A stretch of 64,000 bases of DNA from an uncultured Treponema sp. (GTDB lineage: Bacteria; Spirochaetota; Spirochaetia; Treponematales; Treponemataceae): positions 1 through 64,000 of the forward strand of contig CAMOIE010000011.1 in the NCBI GenBank assembly GCA_946615905.1. Direction: 5' to 3'. Positions within the stretch are counted from its first letter, which is position 1, and the number at the start of each line of letters is the position of its first letter. Of the stretch, positions 45,901 to 53,249 are shown piece after piece. The notes under the pieces are model-generated. The model had not been told where the DNA came from. It made no database searches and was given only the letters and a program-made list of their open reading frames with translations. Position numbers and translations under genes: made by a program.

Positions 45901-48900
45901 ACGCAGGTCCGTATTATGAGCTTTGGAACAACGGTTGTTTCTTCGACATTTCGGGGGAGTGGGACAATCAGGCTACGGACTGCTACATCGACGGAATTCT
46001 TGATGCGGTGAATGCCGCGGCGGAAAAATCAGGAATGAAGACCGTGAGCCTCTATGAATATGAGGAGCGAGAAAAACAAATTCTTGATTCAATAAAAAAC
46101 GACCTCGTGCTTGCCGCGCTGAACCGTTCAAGCGATGAGCGGTACACCGATGACGACATAAAATTTCTTCTTACGGAAGAGAACATCGAACATGCGCTCG
46201 GCTCAGACATTTTGGAAAACAAGACTGAAATCGAGGCTTTCTATGACAAGTATGGCGTGGACGGCATAAAAAACGCAGTTCTTTGCGATTCGCTCAATCC
46301 CGATGATTTTCCCAAGCCAAAGAATGTGCTTGATTCAAAATATGCTCCCTTGCCCGCTGAAAAACTTATTCATTTCATCAACATCGCGCAGCTTGATTCC
46401 TTCGATACGGAAATGGCGGACGAATGTCTTAAAACTTTCGTGAGCGGAAAAATCCCGCTCGTTTATGATGAACTCGGAAATGTCTATCAGAGAAACATAG
46501 GAAATTCCCGCACGGATTCGGAAGATGATTTTGAGATGCTCAATCCTTCCGCAGTAATTGAATTTTACAAGGACGACCTTGAACGACAGGCGGCGATTGC
46601 AGATGAGGAATGGTTTTCCGAACACAAGAACACAATCGACACGCTGAACGACATTCAGGATTACCTTGTGAAGATTGAGAACACAGTAGAGGTCACGACC
46701 GAGAACGCGGAAATCCTTTCGGACTTCGTGAACGGCCACAAGGAAGAATTCGGAAAAGCCTTCAACAAGACTGACGGCAGAGTTCCCGCTTTCGATGACA
46801 TGACAAAGGAGCTTGCCGAGGACATCATCGAAACGCTTGAAGTCGGCGATTACTCTGTCCGCTACGATGAGGCAGAAAAGAAGTTTTTCATCTATGACCA
46901 GCAGTCTGCCGACGAAACGCTCTTTGAGGAAGTTGACGCAAGCACGCTTGTTTCAAAAGCGGATGAGATAGCGGACAACTGGCACAGGGATGCAGAATCC
47001 ACTACGCATGAAAATGAAATCTGCGAGCGGCTAGAAAAATTCCTTTATCCGACGGAAAGCTTTTATCCTGTAAGGCTTACTTTTGACATGAATGTTCCTT
47101 CGTCCTTCATTGACCTCTTGAAAAAAGACAACAATACATTCTACTCGACTTTTCTGCAAACGACAAAAGAGGTTTTTAAGACAGATACAACAGTCAGCAA
47201 TGCCTACAACGGAAAGTTGGATTCTAAAAACAGATTCAATTTAACTTTTGACCTCGACACCAGCATAGTCGTAAAAGAACCTTTCCACGAAACAGACTTA
47301 AATCAAAAAGAAATTGAAGAGGAACTTTCCAGAAATATAGGAAATGCACTTCAGAACAGGTTCTTGGATTATATTCCGAGAAAGCCTACATGGGAGGACT
47401 TGAAACAACTTTTCAACGAGAAAGAACTGGAGACTGCAAGACAGAGGGCTGAGAAATATGTTGCGAAGAACATATCCGTCTCTGACTTGATTGCCGCGAC
47501 CGTGGTTGAGCTTGGCAGGGATTGCACCGTCACGTTCAACAGCATCACTGCAAGGGAACTCCCGAAAGAACGCACCTGGGATGAAATCAGCGCGGACTGG
47601 AACAATCGTGATTTTGACGAAGCCAAAGAACGCTCAAAAGAAATCTTACAGGAACAGAAAAAAGATTATTCGGAACGAGAACTCAAAGAGGAGACCGTCT
47701 ACCAGCTTTTGTATGACAAAATCCCCGCAAAGCCAGACCGTTCAAGCGAGGAACTTTCCTTCAACAGTTCAGTGCTTGAAGAAATGTCCGAAAAATATGT
47801 CGCAAAAGAACTTTCGTTCGGTGATTTTCAGAATTATTTTGAGGAAAAACAAATGGAACGACAGGAAGAAAATTCCACGCAAAAAGAAGTGAAGGCAGAA
47901 TTCGATGCGGAAAGTTTCAAAGAAAACAAGGCGTATCAAGAATTTCGGGAAGAAGCATTGCGTTTTTCCGAAAGCTACATGAAAAACGGAATAAAGGAAG
48001 TTGACTTCTTCCAGACGCAAACCGCACATTCGACCTCAAGCATAGATTTTTACAGGCTCAAAAAATCCAAGTCACCTGAAGGAAACGAGAATCTTATAGT
48101 CGAATACAACAGAAGCTTCGGAAGCAAGATGAATTTGCTAAACCTGACGACGAATGAATTTATAGGCGATTCCATAAATGAAAAGACTAAATCGTTCATG
48201 GAAAGACAGACCCAAAGCTTCCTGAACCTGTGCGAAAGTCATGCTGATGAATTCATAGATAACGCCGTCAAAAGAGCAAAACTTTTGAGAAAGTTCCAGC
48301 AAGAAACAATGGAGCGGAAATTCTACGACCGCTACGTTGAAGTCTGGAAAAAGGAACACGAGTATGAGGAAGGAGTCTCAGAACCGGCTTCATTCGGTGA
48401 ATTTCTGGACAACGAGTACCTCGATGCACGGATAATGAAAGACTGCCTCTCGGAAGAACTCTACAAGGACTATGCGGGCTACATAAAGGCTTTCTATAAA
48501 AATAAAGTGGAGCAGGGCGAGTTCCTCTCATTTGAAGAGGCGGACAATCTTTCTTTCACACTTTACTCTCTTGACAAGGACTCTGTGAGACCCAGCGGAG
48601 AGCAGATTCTTACAGGGCTTGAAGACGGCTGGGATTTTGATGATGCCTGCAACGGCTACATGATTGCCAACAGCGACGACCTCCCCGAAGGCGTTACCGT
48701 CATCATGCGGCTTGACGACATGCAAGTTTTCGGTGATGACCATGCGGCCGCGCTCCAGGCGGAGAAAGACGGCATAAAGCTCATTCCGAAAGACGAACTG
48801 GATTTCAGGCTTGACGAGGACGGTGAGATTGACGAGCGAAGCCATTACGACTACATCGACACACCAGAAAACCGAAAGCTTTTGAAAGAGGCGGGGCTTC

Positions 48901-51900
48901 TTCGCGGAATAGAAATCGGCGAGTATGTCACGCTCGACCTGAAGGCACTCTCCCAAAGCGAAAAATACCGCCGCACAGGTTTTGACATTGAAAGCGAGAG
49001 CGTTGTGGGAGGCACGACCGAGTGGCTTGAAAACACCTCCAATCGCATCAAGTTCACCCGCGAAGACGGCGAAACTTTTTTTGACCTCATAGATGATGTC
49101 GGAACGGTGCTTGCGGAGAACGGCGAGGAAGTCCGTGTCGTCGAACGAAAAGACGGTATGTATAAGCTCATTGCCGATGAAGAATCCGAGTTGCCTTTTA
49201 CATTCTATCTTTCGGACGAGGACTTCGAGATTGCAACGGGCAGGGTGAGCTTCTCTCAGTTGCGGGAAGAACAGGAAAAAAATGCCGCACATCTTGAAGA
49301 GGCAAAACGGCTCATTTCAGACTTCTGCTTTTCGGGATATATGTCAACGCCCGATTTTGAGGACTTGCGGAACATAGGACTTGCATACACGGATTATTTC
49401 GACCCGGTTACACAGTGCGAATACCCGATTCAGGTGAGCGTGAACCTTGTAGAGCCATCAGTCACCGCGACACTTAACGGAAAGGAAATCTGGAAAGACA
49501 GCTACAAGGACTTGAAGGAACTTAACGAGCTTGCCCTCGCAAACCTCGACTTTGAAAGCCTTGTTTCAACCAGCAATGTTGATGTCGATGCCGCACTCAA
49601 AGATGAGCGTGATTCCCTTGAAGCAGACTTAAAGACTGCCGCCGAAAGAATACTCGGAGAAAGTTTTGAAGAAACAGCGATTAAAGATGTAAAACTGTAT
49701 GACCCTTACGCCTACGGACTTCCGGAAGACAACAAGATTCACATTCTCATCGAAGTAGACTCAAAGTCACGCGAGGACTCCCTTTTCAACGCACTAAATG
49801 CGGGTGGATTCAAACTCCCCAATGGAAAGGAAGTTGACTTCAACCCGATTACGCCGCAAGAGTCTGGAACGATAGAAGAATATCTTGAACATTTAAAATC
49901 TTTGAATGAAAAGGAACGGCATCAGGAAAGCGAAAAATCCGCCGTCACCAACGGAAACTGCCTCGGCTGGGAAGACGAGATTGAATCCTGGCTGAACAAA
50001 AACTTTTACCGTGAGGGAGACCATTTCAACGGAACAAAAACGGTGGGAAAATATTCCTACACGCTGAACCCGTCACTTGCAGAGCGCATTAAGGGAAGTG
50101 AACTCGCCTTGTTTGAGAATGCGAAAGAACCGCCTGAAGAAATACTAAACAGAATCAAGGACTCGAAATTTGACGAAGCCCAAGACTCAAAAATCGCGGA
50201 CATCGTTTCCGACCTTCAGGAATACATGAGGCAGACCTACAACGCCGCATTAAGCGAAGGCGACATTCGGGATTATCTATTTGATGACGAAAAACTGCAA
50301 GTCTTGCAGCCGCCGAATGAGGAATGGCTCTCGCTTGAAACTGACGAAACGAAAAGAAAACTCATAAAAGCGGGAATTCAGATTGCTGAAAACCCACAAA
50401 ACACAAATCAAAAGGAGAACGAAATGGAAAACAACGAAGAAACAGCGGAGAGAAAGACGATGCCTGTCTACACATTCTCGCCGTTCGGATATGAAGGCGC
50501 ACTTGTCCAGATAGAGACTGACCTTCGTCGCGGAATCCCCGCATACGATATTGTAGGAATTTCGGACGGAGTGGTGAAGGAAACGCGCGAGCGGATACGG
50601 GCGGCATTCAGGAACTCTGACCTTGACTTCCCTGCGGAACGAGTCTTGCAGTCAGCAAGCCCAGCCGACCTCAAAAAAGAAGGTCCTTTGGATTTGGCAA
50701 TGGCGGTCGGAATTCTTGCTCAAAAAGGAGACTTCATCAAGGGACCTGTTATGGTCTTGGGTTCGCTTGAGCTTTCAGGACAAGTCCGCCCAGTGAGAGG
50801 TGCGACTGCCGCCGTGAGATGTGCAGTCGAATCGGGAATCAAGAACATCGTCTGCGACCCGATGACAGCAAAGGAAATCGAGAATGTCAGTGGAATCAGA
50901 ATCCTTGAAGTCAGAAACCTTTCCGAGGCGAACGCGGGACTTAAAGACATAGAAAATTTCAGACAGACTGGAACGGAAAAATCACAGGACGCAGAAAATA
51001 AGGTAGAGTTCACTACTAGTCACGATGACGAGGAACTTCCTGACATCGTGAAGGGAAACTATGAGACTGTCCGAGCAATGGAAATTGCTGCGGCGGGAAA
51101 GCACAACATCCTTATTACAGGTGCGCCAGGCTGCGGAAAAACAATCCTCAACACAGAACTCCTTCCCAAAATCACGCCACGGCTCACGCTAGAGGAAAGT
51201 TTCAGCAAGCAAAGAATCTGGTCAATTGCAGGCCTTTATTCCCCAAAGAACGATGACCGCTTGCCATCAATCCGTATGCCCCATCCTACTGCAAGCATTG
51301 AAGGCATGTTTGGCGGTGGGGAGCAATGCAGACCCGGCGAAATCTCGCTTGCACATCACGGAATACTTTTCTTGGATGAGGCGGCAGAATTCAAGACGAG
51401 CGTCCTTCAAATGCTACGCATTCCTCTTGAAAATCGGAGCGTTACCCTCAGCCGTGCGGGAAGAAGCACGGTTTATCCAGCCGACCTTCAGCTTTCAATC
51501 GCGATGAATCCGTGTCCATGCGGGAACAAGGAAACAAACGGCGGAAAACTCTGTCTCGACAGCGAAAAATCAATCGACCAATATTGGGGAAAACTTTCTT
51601 CCTCGCTTCTCGACAAAGTTGAAATCAAAAATTTTATGCAGAAGGACGAGAACGACAAGCGGGAAACAACGCTACAAGAAATGCGTGAGCGAATTGCTAC
51701 CGCAATCAAAATCCAGCGGGAGCGTGGAGTCTACAACTCACGCCTATCACCACAAGAAGTCGCCCACTACTGTGAGATTTCCGATGAGGACAGGAAACTT
51801 CTTGAAAACTTTGCTGAACGCTATGACCTTCCGCAGCGGTCAATCTCGAATACGCTCAAAGTCGCGCTTACGGTAGCCAACATGGACGGAAGAACTCAAA

Positions 51901-53228
51901 TCCGCACGAACGACCTGAAGGAAGCGATGGAAATGACGGCTCCAGTGTTTGAAAAACCCCGCGAATATCATTTTGACCCCGCCTTCCCGCACGGAATCTC
52001 AGCAGATGAGCTGAAAAAGAACATCTCATTCTTCGTGACAGAGACACAGGAATTCAGGGGAGAAATCATCGAAACCGATTTGACCGCACGAGAAGCCTTC
52101 AAACTTGCGGCTGAAAAGAACAAGAATTCGCTTGGCGAATACGGAGTGGGCGCATACTCACCGGACGACATCGCGCTGAACTTCAAGCCCGAAAAAAACG
52201 GCGAAGGGCTTTTCTACTGGATTGTTCCAAACGCAAAGAATCCCGCAGGGTGCGAAATCGACACGACGCTCCTTGAACAGCGACCAAATGAATTTGTCCT
52301 GAATGAAGTAAAGAATCAACTTGAAGAAGCACGGGATTATTACGCAAGGGAAGTGGCGGAGACTCTGGAGCGGAAAACTGAACGAGCAGAAGTAAATGCC
52401 CGCTCCCATAGCCTCGTGAACTCAACAAAAGGAATTGAAATTACTCCCGATGACCTGAAATATGCAAAGACTTTCCTTCCAAAGAGCCAATATTCGCTCG
52501 TCTTGCAGAACACGACCGGCGAAGAAGGCGAACATTTCAAGGAAATAATCAAGAACATCGCTGACAAGGCTCGCTCAATCGAAGGAAAATCAGAAATCGT
52601 TGACGAGAACGGAAAGCATCCGCTGGCGTTCAAGTACACTTTTCCGAACGACACAAAATTCTACATCTCCGAATGGAACGGAGAGGATGAAGTTTTCGGC
52701 TACACCGTCCTCAAAGGCGACACCCAGATGTCCGAATGGGGCTACTCGTCTTTGAGAGAAATCCGCGACCTTTCCCTAAAGGCAAGCAACGGCTTCCCTG
52801 TCACGAGCGAGATGACTTTCTACGGACTGGAGACGACCATCGAGAAAATGGCGGCGAGCGACTATCCCGAACTTGCATCAAGCATGGGCGAGGAAAAGAA
52901 AAGCCACGAAGAAGAAATGATTGCCCAGTTCAGCAAGGAAATGAACGAGGCATTTGCGGAAAAGCACCTTGAGCCGACAACAGAAAACATTCCTGTCGTC
53001 TCCTTCCATGTCATGCAGTCGATGGATTCTTCTGAAAAGAAGGAAATCATCAGCCTCATGGAAAAATGCGGCTGCACCGACGAGACGAAGGCAAATGAAT
53101 TCTTGCTTGCGGTGAAAAACTACGGAACGCCGGGCGGAAAGGCAAAAATCAGACAGGCACTCGAAGCGATTAAGAATCCCGAAAATACGCGGCAGATTGA
53201 GGAAGATGAGCCGGAAGCGGGAATGTAG
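39963..53228 (+). CDS. giant polyvalent protein: RadC/MPN, LPD-like modules, ComM AAA+, DUF2958-like (4421 aa)
   Basis: Multidomain protein of the kind described as 'polyvalent' in phages and conjugative elements. Visible order: an unassigned N-terminal domain (1-140); a RadC/JAB domain with HNHPSGN and SLLD near 273-285; about 3000 residues of mostly helical, acidic LPD-like modules; a complete ComM/YifB protein (about 3500-4010) with ChlI-like part SPFGYEGALVQIETDLRRGI, Walker A TGAPGCGKT near 3720 and Walker B GILFLDEAAEF near 3800; and a DUF2958-like domain (FYISEWNGEDEVFGYTVLKG...WGYSSL). ComM is a helicase that promotes branch migration of incoming ssDNA. The protein ends EDEPEAGM. RBS GAGGGG lies before the ATG. 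An internal start site lies at 50424. Confidence 0.85.
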   Translation: MTYKKFIERYCNGTWEVQDDGGVTSREFDQFARDFKSVLKEICSQDWEVADYSKGHYFVSSFLRNASHPENYLYVHVSDIRYNPNWYESILYRTAENEKDYRGGGNRYASLGELSAALERENRAIEREVQKEFEKTPDDNNISQTQIQEAEEERKRITEPVLSGTKGGLYSAFKTFEEKGVFEIKGQKVDLDDGQLTESGWKQLEAAMEIYRNKKFETFRYVLIDRKSGEILDQLAISAHMPNFCLASLPNNETLKQVITQAEKLDCLVAVCHNHPSGNTKESLLDQKLTLKLEEAMKNQFESRFAGHIILDHGNFNLYIPDLGWKLVKTLTESEKDPLELEEKPEWAEQDAANAASLLAGARKIDGDANWNDDYIPVAFTNIDNKITAIQYYGKDFFKESPNNVRNGFMETAMDSGTVSAFPIVTDSLLKKLPEYERTELEAALKNHVENNAFTDAVFGSLTITEKFNINPGEKYNNAFGDMLEENVSVQSTWNREIDESLFKTKEPMVAAERTAEPEAESYGKNDGARAASEKLDRIIHETFLTLTESERNEGLTEEAKRARYENWQKPIVDEIKAAITDGNPDVIKEIEDFSEDRGDHKSENSWQTDEEAFRNDVTGKLLPELYGKVQEKIKAEFDEKKIPYVQLVFSESRDFGPDGKVYSLKEFNEILTESDSVFHNRRTYAAEKYGSADRYWELENEEKIPDEDKGIRFGYDKTEFKIFNIPNLANPGDTITYEPGRYDIGDGHGSVFDYIRATCSHDSIIEGMNSLEEEMLFPHVADTQKLFVERAVTSVAKNLKENASKAREEVILANELYKKAHDRILIDRSELDAAERALKESSASVRKTYDDAVTSLCWRVLNEYPFAPSSGKNSEFMRYIANAAKKMVEEELYRPTRESQKAMNKGENFEIDWVVQHKIWGAMPSAVNLDDYTSKILWNVAEERGISVSETREEEISEETALTEKMVAKYAEKAEKYKDALKVAYKSGEVSDSEREKLDALKNELGLSEAERDAFEKPYILAKKPQEKGKPLHFNDICDFHNMHLCDAADGGLRWETIDHSDIEYLEVGDTYIEKCVGGGYGISNAFISIGGSIEDLYAEYGENHFPEEAVKDGKVILFDRSEGGVSSTIENYIRTRFNILSAMEIEEEYTESLGIHGEVLKDYIKQANEKEFYDVEISDEDAENLATLCRDFDDIDLYMFKLPFPMNQDIQLVEWDEKDRPIIQEIDTENGFVHLLHELHEHFSGDVYYDSEVATVDRLIAAFNRGVNEERYLASIPTFEDDREKMEDFFRISKDDFLLSYSYLTEREYDATAQKVSERFLQKEGEKKEINLAGLFNGMISESEIAAGSETVLLSSGNTIERSQPNGDSDVRYYDMRNNNAEKYIAFDRIEVTKIAEINGISYFKTDHEDPEFCGEVFSLNESEVNLAFMASDMELSANEAKKEAFISYDTAKSVIFDEEIIYDKEDGTINFYAWATDKLVEQFVPSEKRLGLSDSDNEFNFHFTYKDEKNITLDFSYYKGDEQIFETFKISPESEGFDQLKEIMDAYTVERDGKHIGDYKALDDLEPLEYAKLSQIVNAAAVPLFSDEMSRKIIGHYERHGIPLYKNDENEVFVYHKNYDDPHREYEESPVEKFRLADVLKNYIDEVGAVSEKNGKESDGMLNQIKKVCDSLTVKENIVGNPEKGIDFAENFFCEHFTEQEKRLAREQPAEGKSGDLMSYPQTLAYMKLTERMRGEITLKNGDAIADVLEKIAGKIVSDPNYTLDVAFKEYTAVVPMNTEEILDEYGLDDIGDYSFGIADNLRRWIENYGDNDKEQTFYVEKAILEFDRAANDGSLIPFSGINRYGENDTDYKALPPDEKAKVIRAAESAILELAEKETDSDFSNRNLENALSYLYSFKSDGDKGIDRNIAYAELNRYFQFASQDESGIRSAKYGDMPTDGEYLKIKNITNILNRILSDDGTTITPDGRFCMNWSLDAGPYYELWNNGCFFDISGEWDNQATDCYIDGILDAVNAAAEKSGMKTVSLYEYEEREKQILDSIKNDLVLAALNRSSDERYTDDDIKFLLTEENIEHALGSDILENKTEIEAFYDKYGVDGIKNAVLCDSLNPDDFPKPKNVLDSKYAPLPAEKLIHFINIAQLDSFDTEMADECLKTFVSGKIPLVYDELGNVYQRNIGNSRTDSEDDFEMLNPSAVIEFYKDDLERQAAIADEEWFSEHKNTIDTLNDIQDYLVKIENTVEVTTENAEILSDFVNGHKEEFGKAFNKTDGRVPAFDDMTKELAEDIIETLEVGDYSVRYDEAEKKFFIYDQQSADETLFEEVDASTLVSKADEIADNWHRDAESTTHENEICERLEKFLYPTESFYPVRLTFDMNVPSSFIDLLKKDNNTFYSTFLQTTKEVFKTDTTVSNAYNGKLDSKNRFNLTFDLDTSIVVKEPFHETDLNQKEIEEELSRNIGNALQNRFLDYIPRKPTWEDLKQLFNEKELETARQRAEKYVAKNISVSDLIAATVVELGRDCTVTFNSITARELPKERTWDEISADWNNRDFDEAKERSKEILQEQKKDYSERELKEETVYQLLYDKIPAKPDRSSEELSFNSSVLEEMSEKYVAKELSFGDFQNYFEEKQMERQEENSTQKEVKAEFDAESFKENKAYQEFREEALRFSESYMKNGIKEVDFFQTQTAHSTSSIDFYRLKKSKSPEGNENLIVEYNRSFGSKMNLLNLTTNEFIGDSINEKTKSFMERQTQSFLNLCESHADEFIDNAVKRAKLLRKFQQETMERKFYDRYVEVWKKEHEYEEGVSEPASFGEFLDNEYLDARIMKDCLSEELYKDYAGYIKAFYKNKVEQGEFLSFEEADNLSFTLYSLDKDSVRPSGEQILTGLEDGWDFDDACNGYMIANSDDLPEGVTVIMRLDDMQVFGDDHAAALQAEKDGIKLIPKDELDFRLDEDGEIDERSHYDYIDTPENRKLLKEAGLLRGIEIGEYVTLDLKALSQSEKYRRTGFDIESESVVGGTTEWLENTSNRIKFTREDGETFFDLIDDVGTVLAENGEEVRVVERKDGMYKLIADEESELPFTFYLSDEDFEIATGRVSFSQLREEQEKNAAHLEEAKRLISDFCFSGYMSTPDFEDLRNIGLAYTDYFDPVTQCEYPIQVSVNLVEPSVTATLNGKEIWKDSYKDLKELNELALANLDFESLVSTSNVDVDAALKDERDSLEADLKTAAERILGESFEETAIKDVKLYDPYAYGLPEDNKIHILIEVDSKSREDSLFNALNAGGFKLPNGKEVDFNPITPQESGTIEEYLEHLKSLNEKERHQESEKSAVTNGNCLGWEDEIESWLNKNFYREGDHFNGTKTVGKYSYTLNPSLAERIKGSELALFENAKEPPEEILNRIKDSKFDEAQDSKIADIVSDLQEYMRQTYNAALSEGDIRDYLFDDEKLQVLQPPNEEWLSLETDETKRKLIKAGIQIAENPQNTNQKENEMENNEETAERKTMPVYTFSPFGYEGALVQIETDLRRGIPAYDIVGISDGVVKETRERIRAAFRNSDLDFPAERVLQSASPADLKKEGPLDLAMAVGILAQKGDFIKGPVMVLGSLELSGQVRPVRGATAAVRCAVESGIKNIVCDPMTAKEIENVSGIRILEVRNLSEANAGLKDIENFRQTGTEKSQDAENKVEFTTSHDDEELPDIVKGNYETVRAMEIAAAGKHNILITGAPGCGKTILNTELLPKITPRLTLEESFSKQRIWSIAGLYSPKNDDRLPSIRMPHPTASIEGMFGGGEQCRPGEISLAHHGILFLDEAAEFKTSVLQMLRIPLENRSVTLSRAGRSTVYPADLQLSIAMNPCPCGNKETNGGKLCLDSEKSIDQYWGKLSSSLLDKVEIKNFMQKDENDKRETTLQEMRERIATAIKIQRERGVYNSRLSPQEVAHYCEISDEDRKLLENFAERYDLPQRSISNTLKVALTVANMDGRTQIRTNDLKEAMEMTAPVFEKPREYHFDPAFPHGISADELKKNISFFVTETQEFRGEIIETDLTAREAFKLAAEKNKNSLGEYGVGAYSPDDIALNFKPEKNGEGLFYWIVPNAKNPAGCEIDTTLLEQRPNEFVLNEVKNQLEEARDYYAREVAETLERKTERAEVNARSHSLVNSTKGIEITPDDLKYAKTFLPKSQYSLVLQNTTGEEGEHFKEIIKNIADKARSIEGKSEIVDENGKHPLAFKYTFPNDTKFYISEWNGEDEVFGYTVLKGDTQMSEWGYSSLREIRDLSLKASNGFPVTSEMTFYGLETTIEKMAASDYPELASSMGEEKKSHEEEMIAQFSKEMNEAFAEKHLEPTTENIPVVSFHVMQSMDSSEKKEIISLMEKCGCTDETKANEFLLAVKNYGTPGGKAKIRQALEAIKNPENTRQIEEDEPEAGM
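50412..50426 (+). promoter_or_regulatory. internal in-frame RBS and start codon before the ComM domain
   Basis: AAGGAG (50412-50417), 6 bases, ATG (50424). The ATG is Met3488 of the giant, in frame, and lies about 13 codons before the ComM homology begins. It could give a separate 934-aa ComM-DUF2958 product (50424-53228), or be a remnant of a formerly separate gene joined by loss of a stop codon. Confidence 0.6.
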
Positions 53229-53249
53229 GCGACAAAAGGAGCGGAACTT

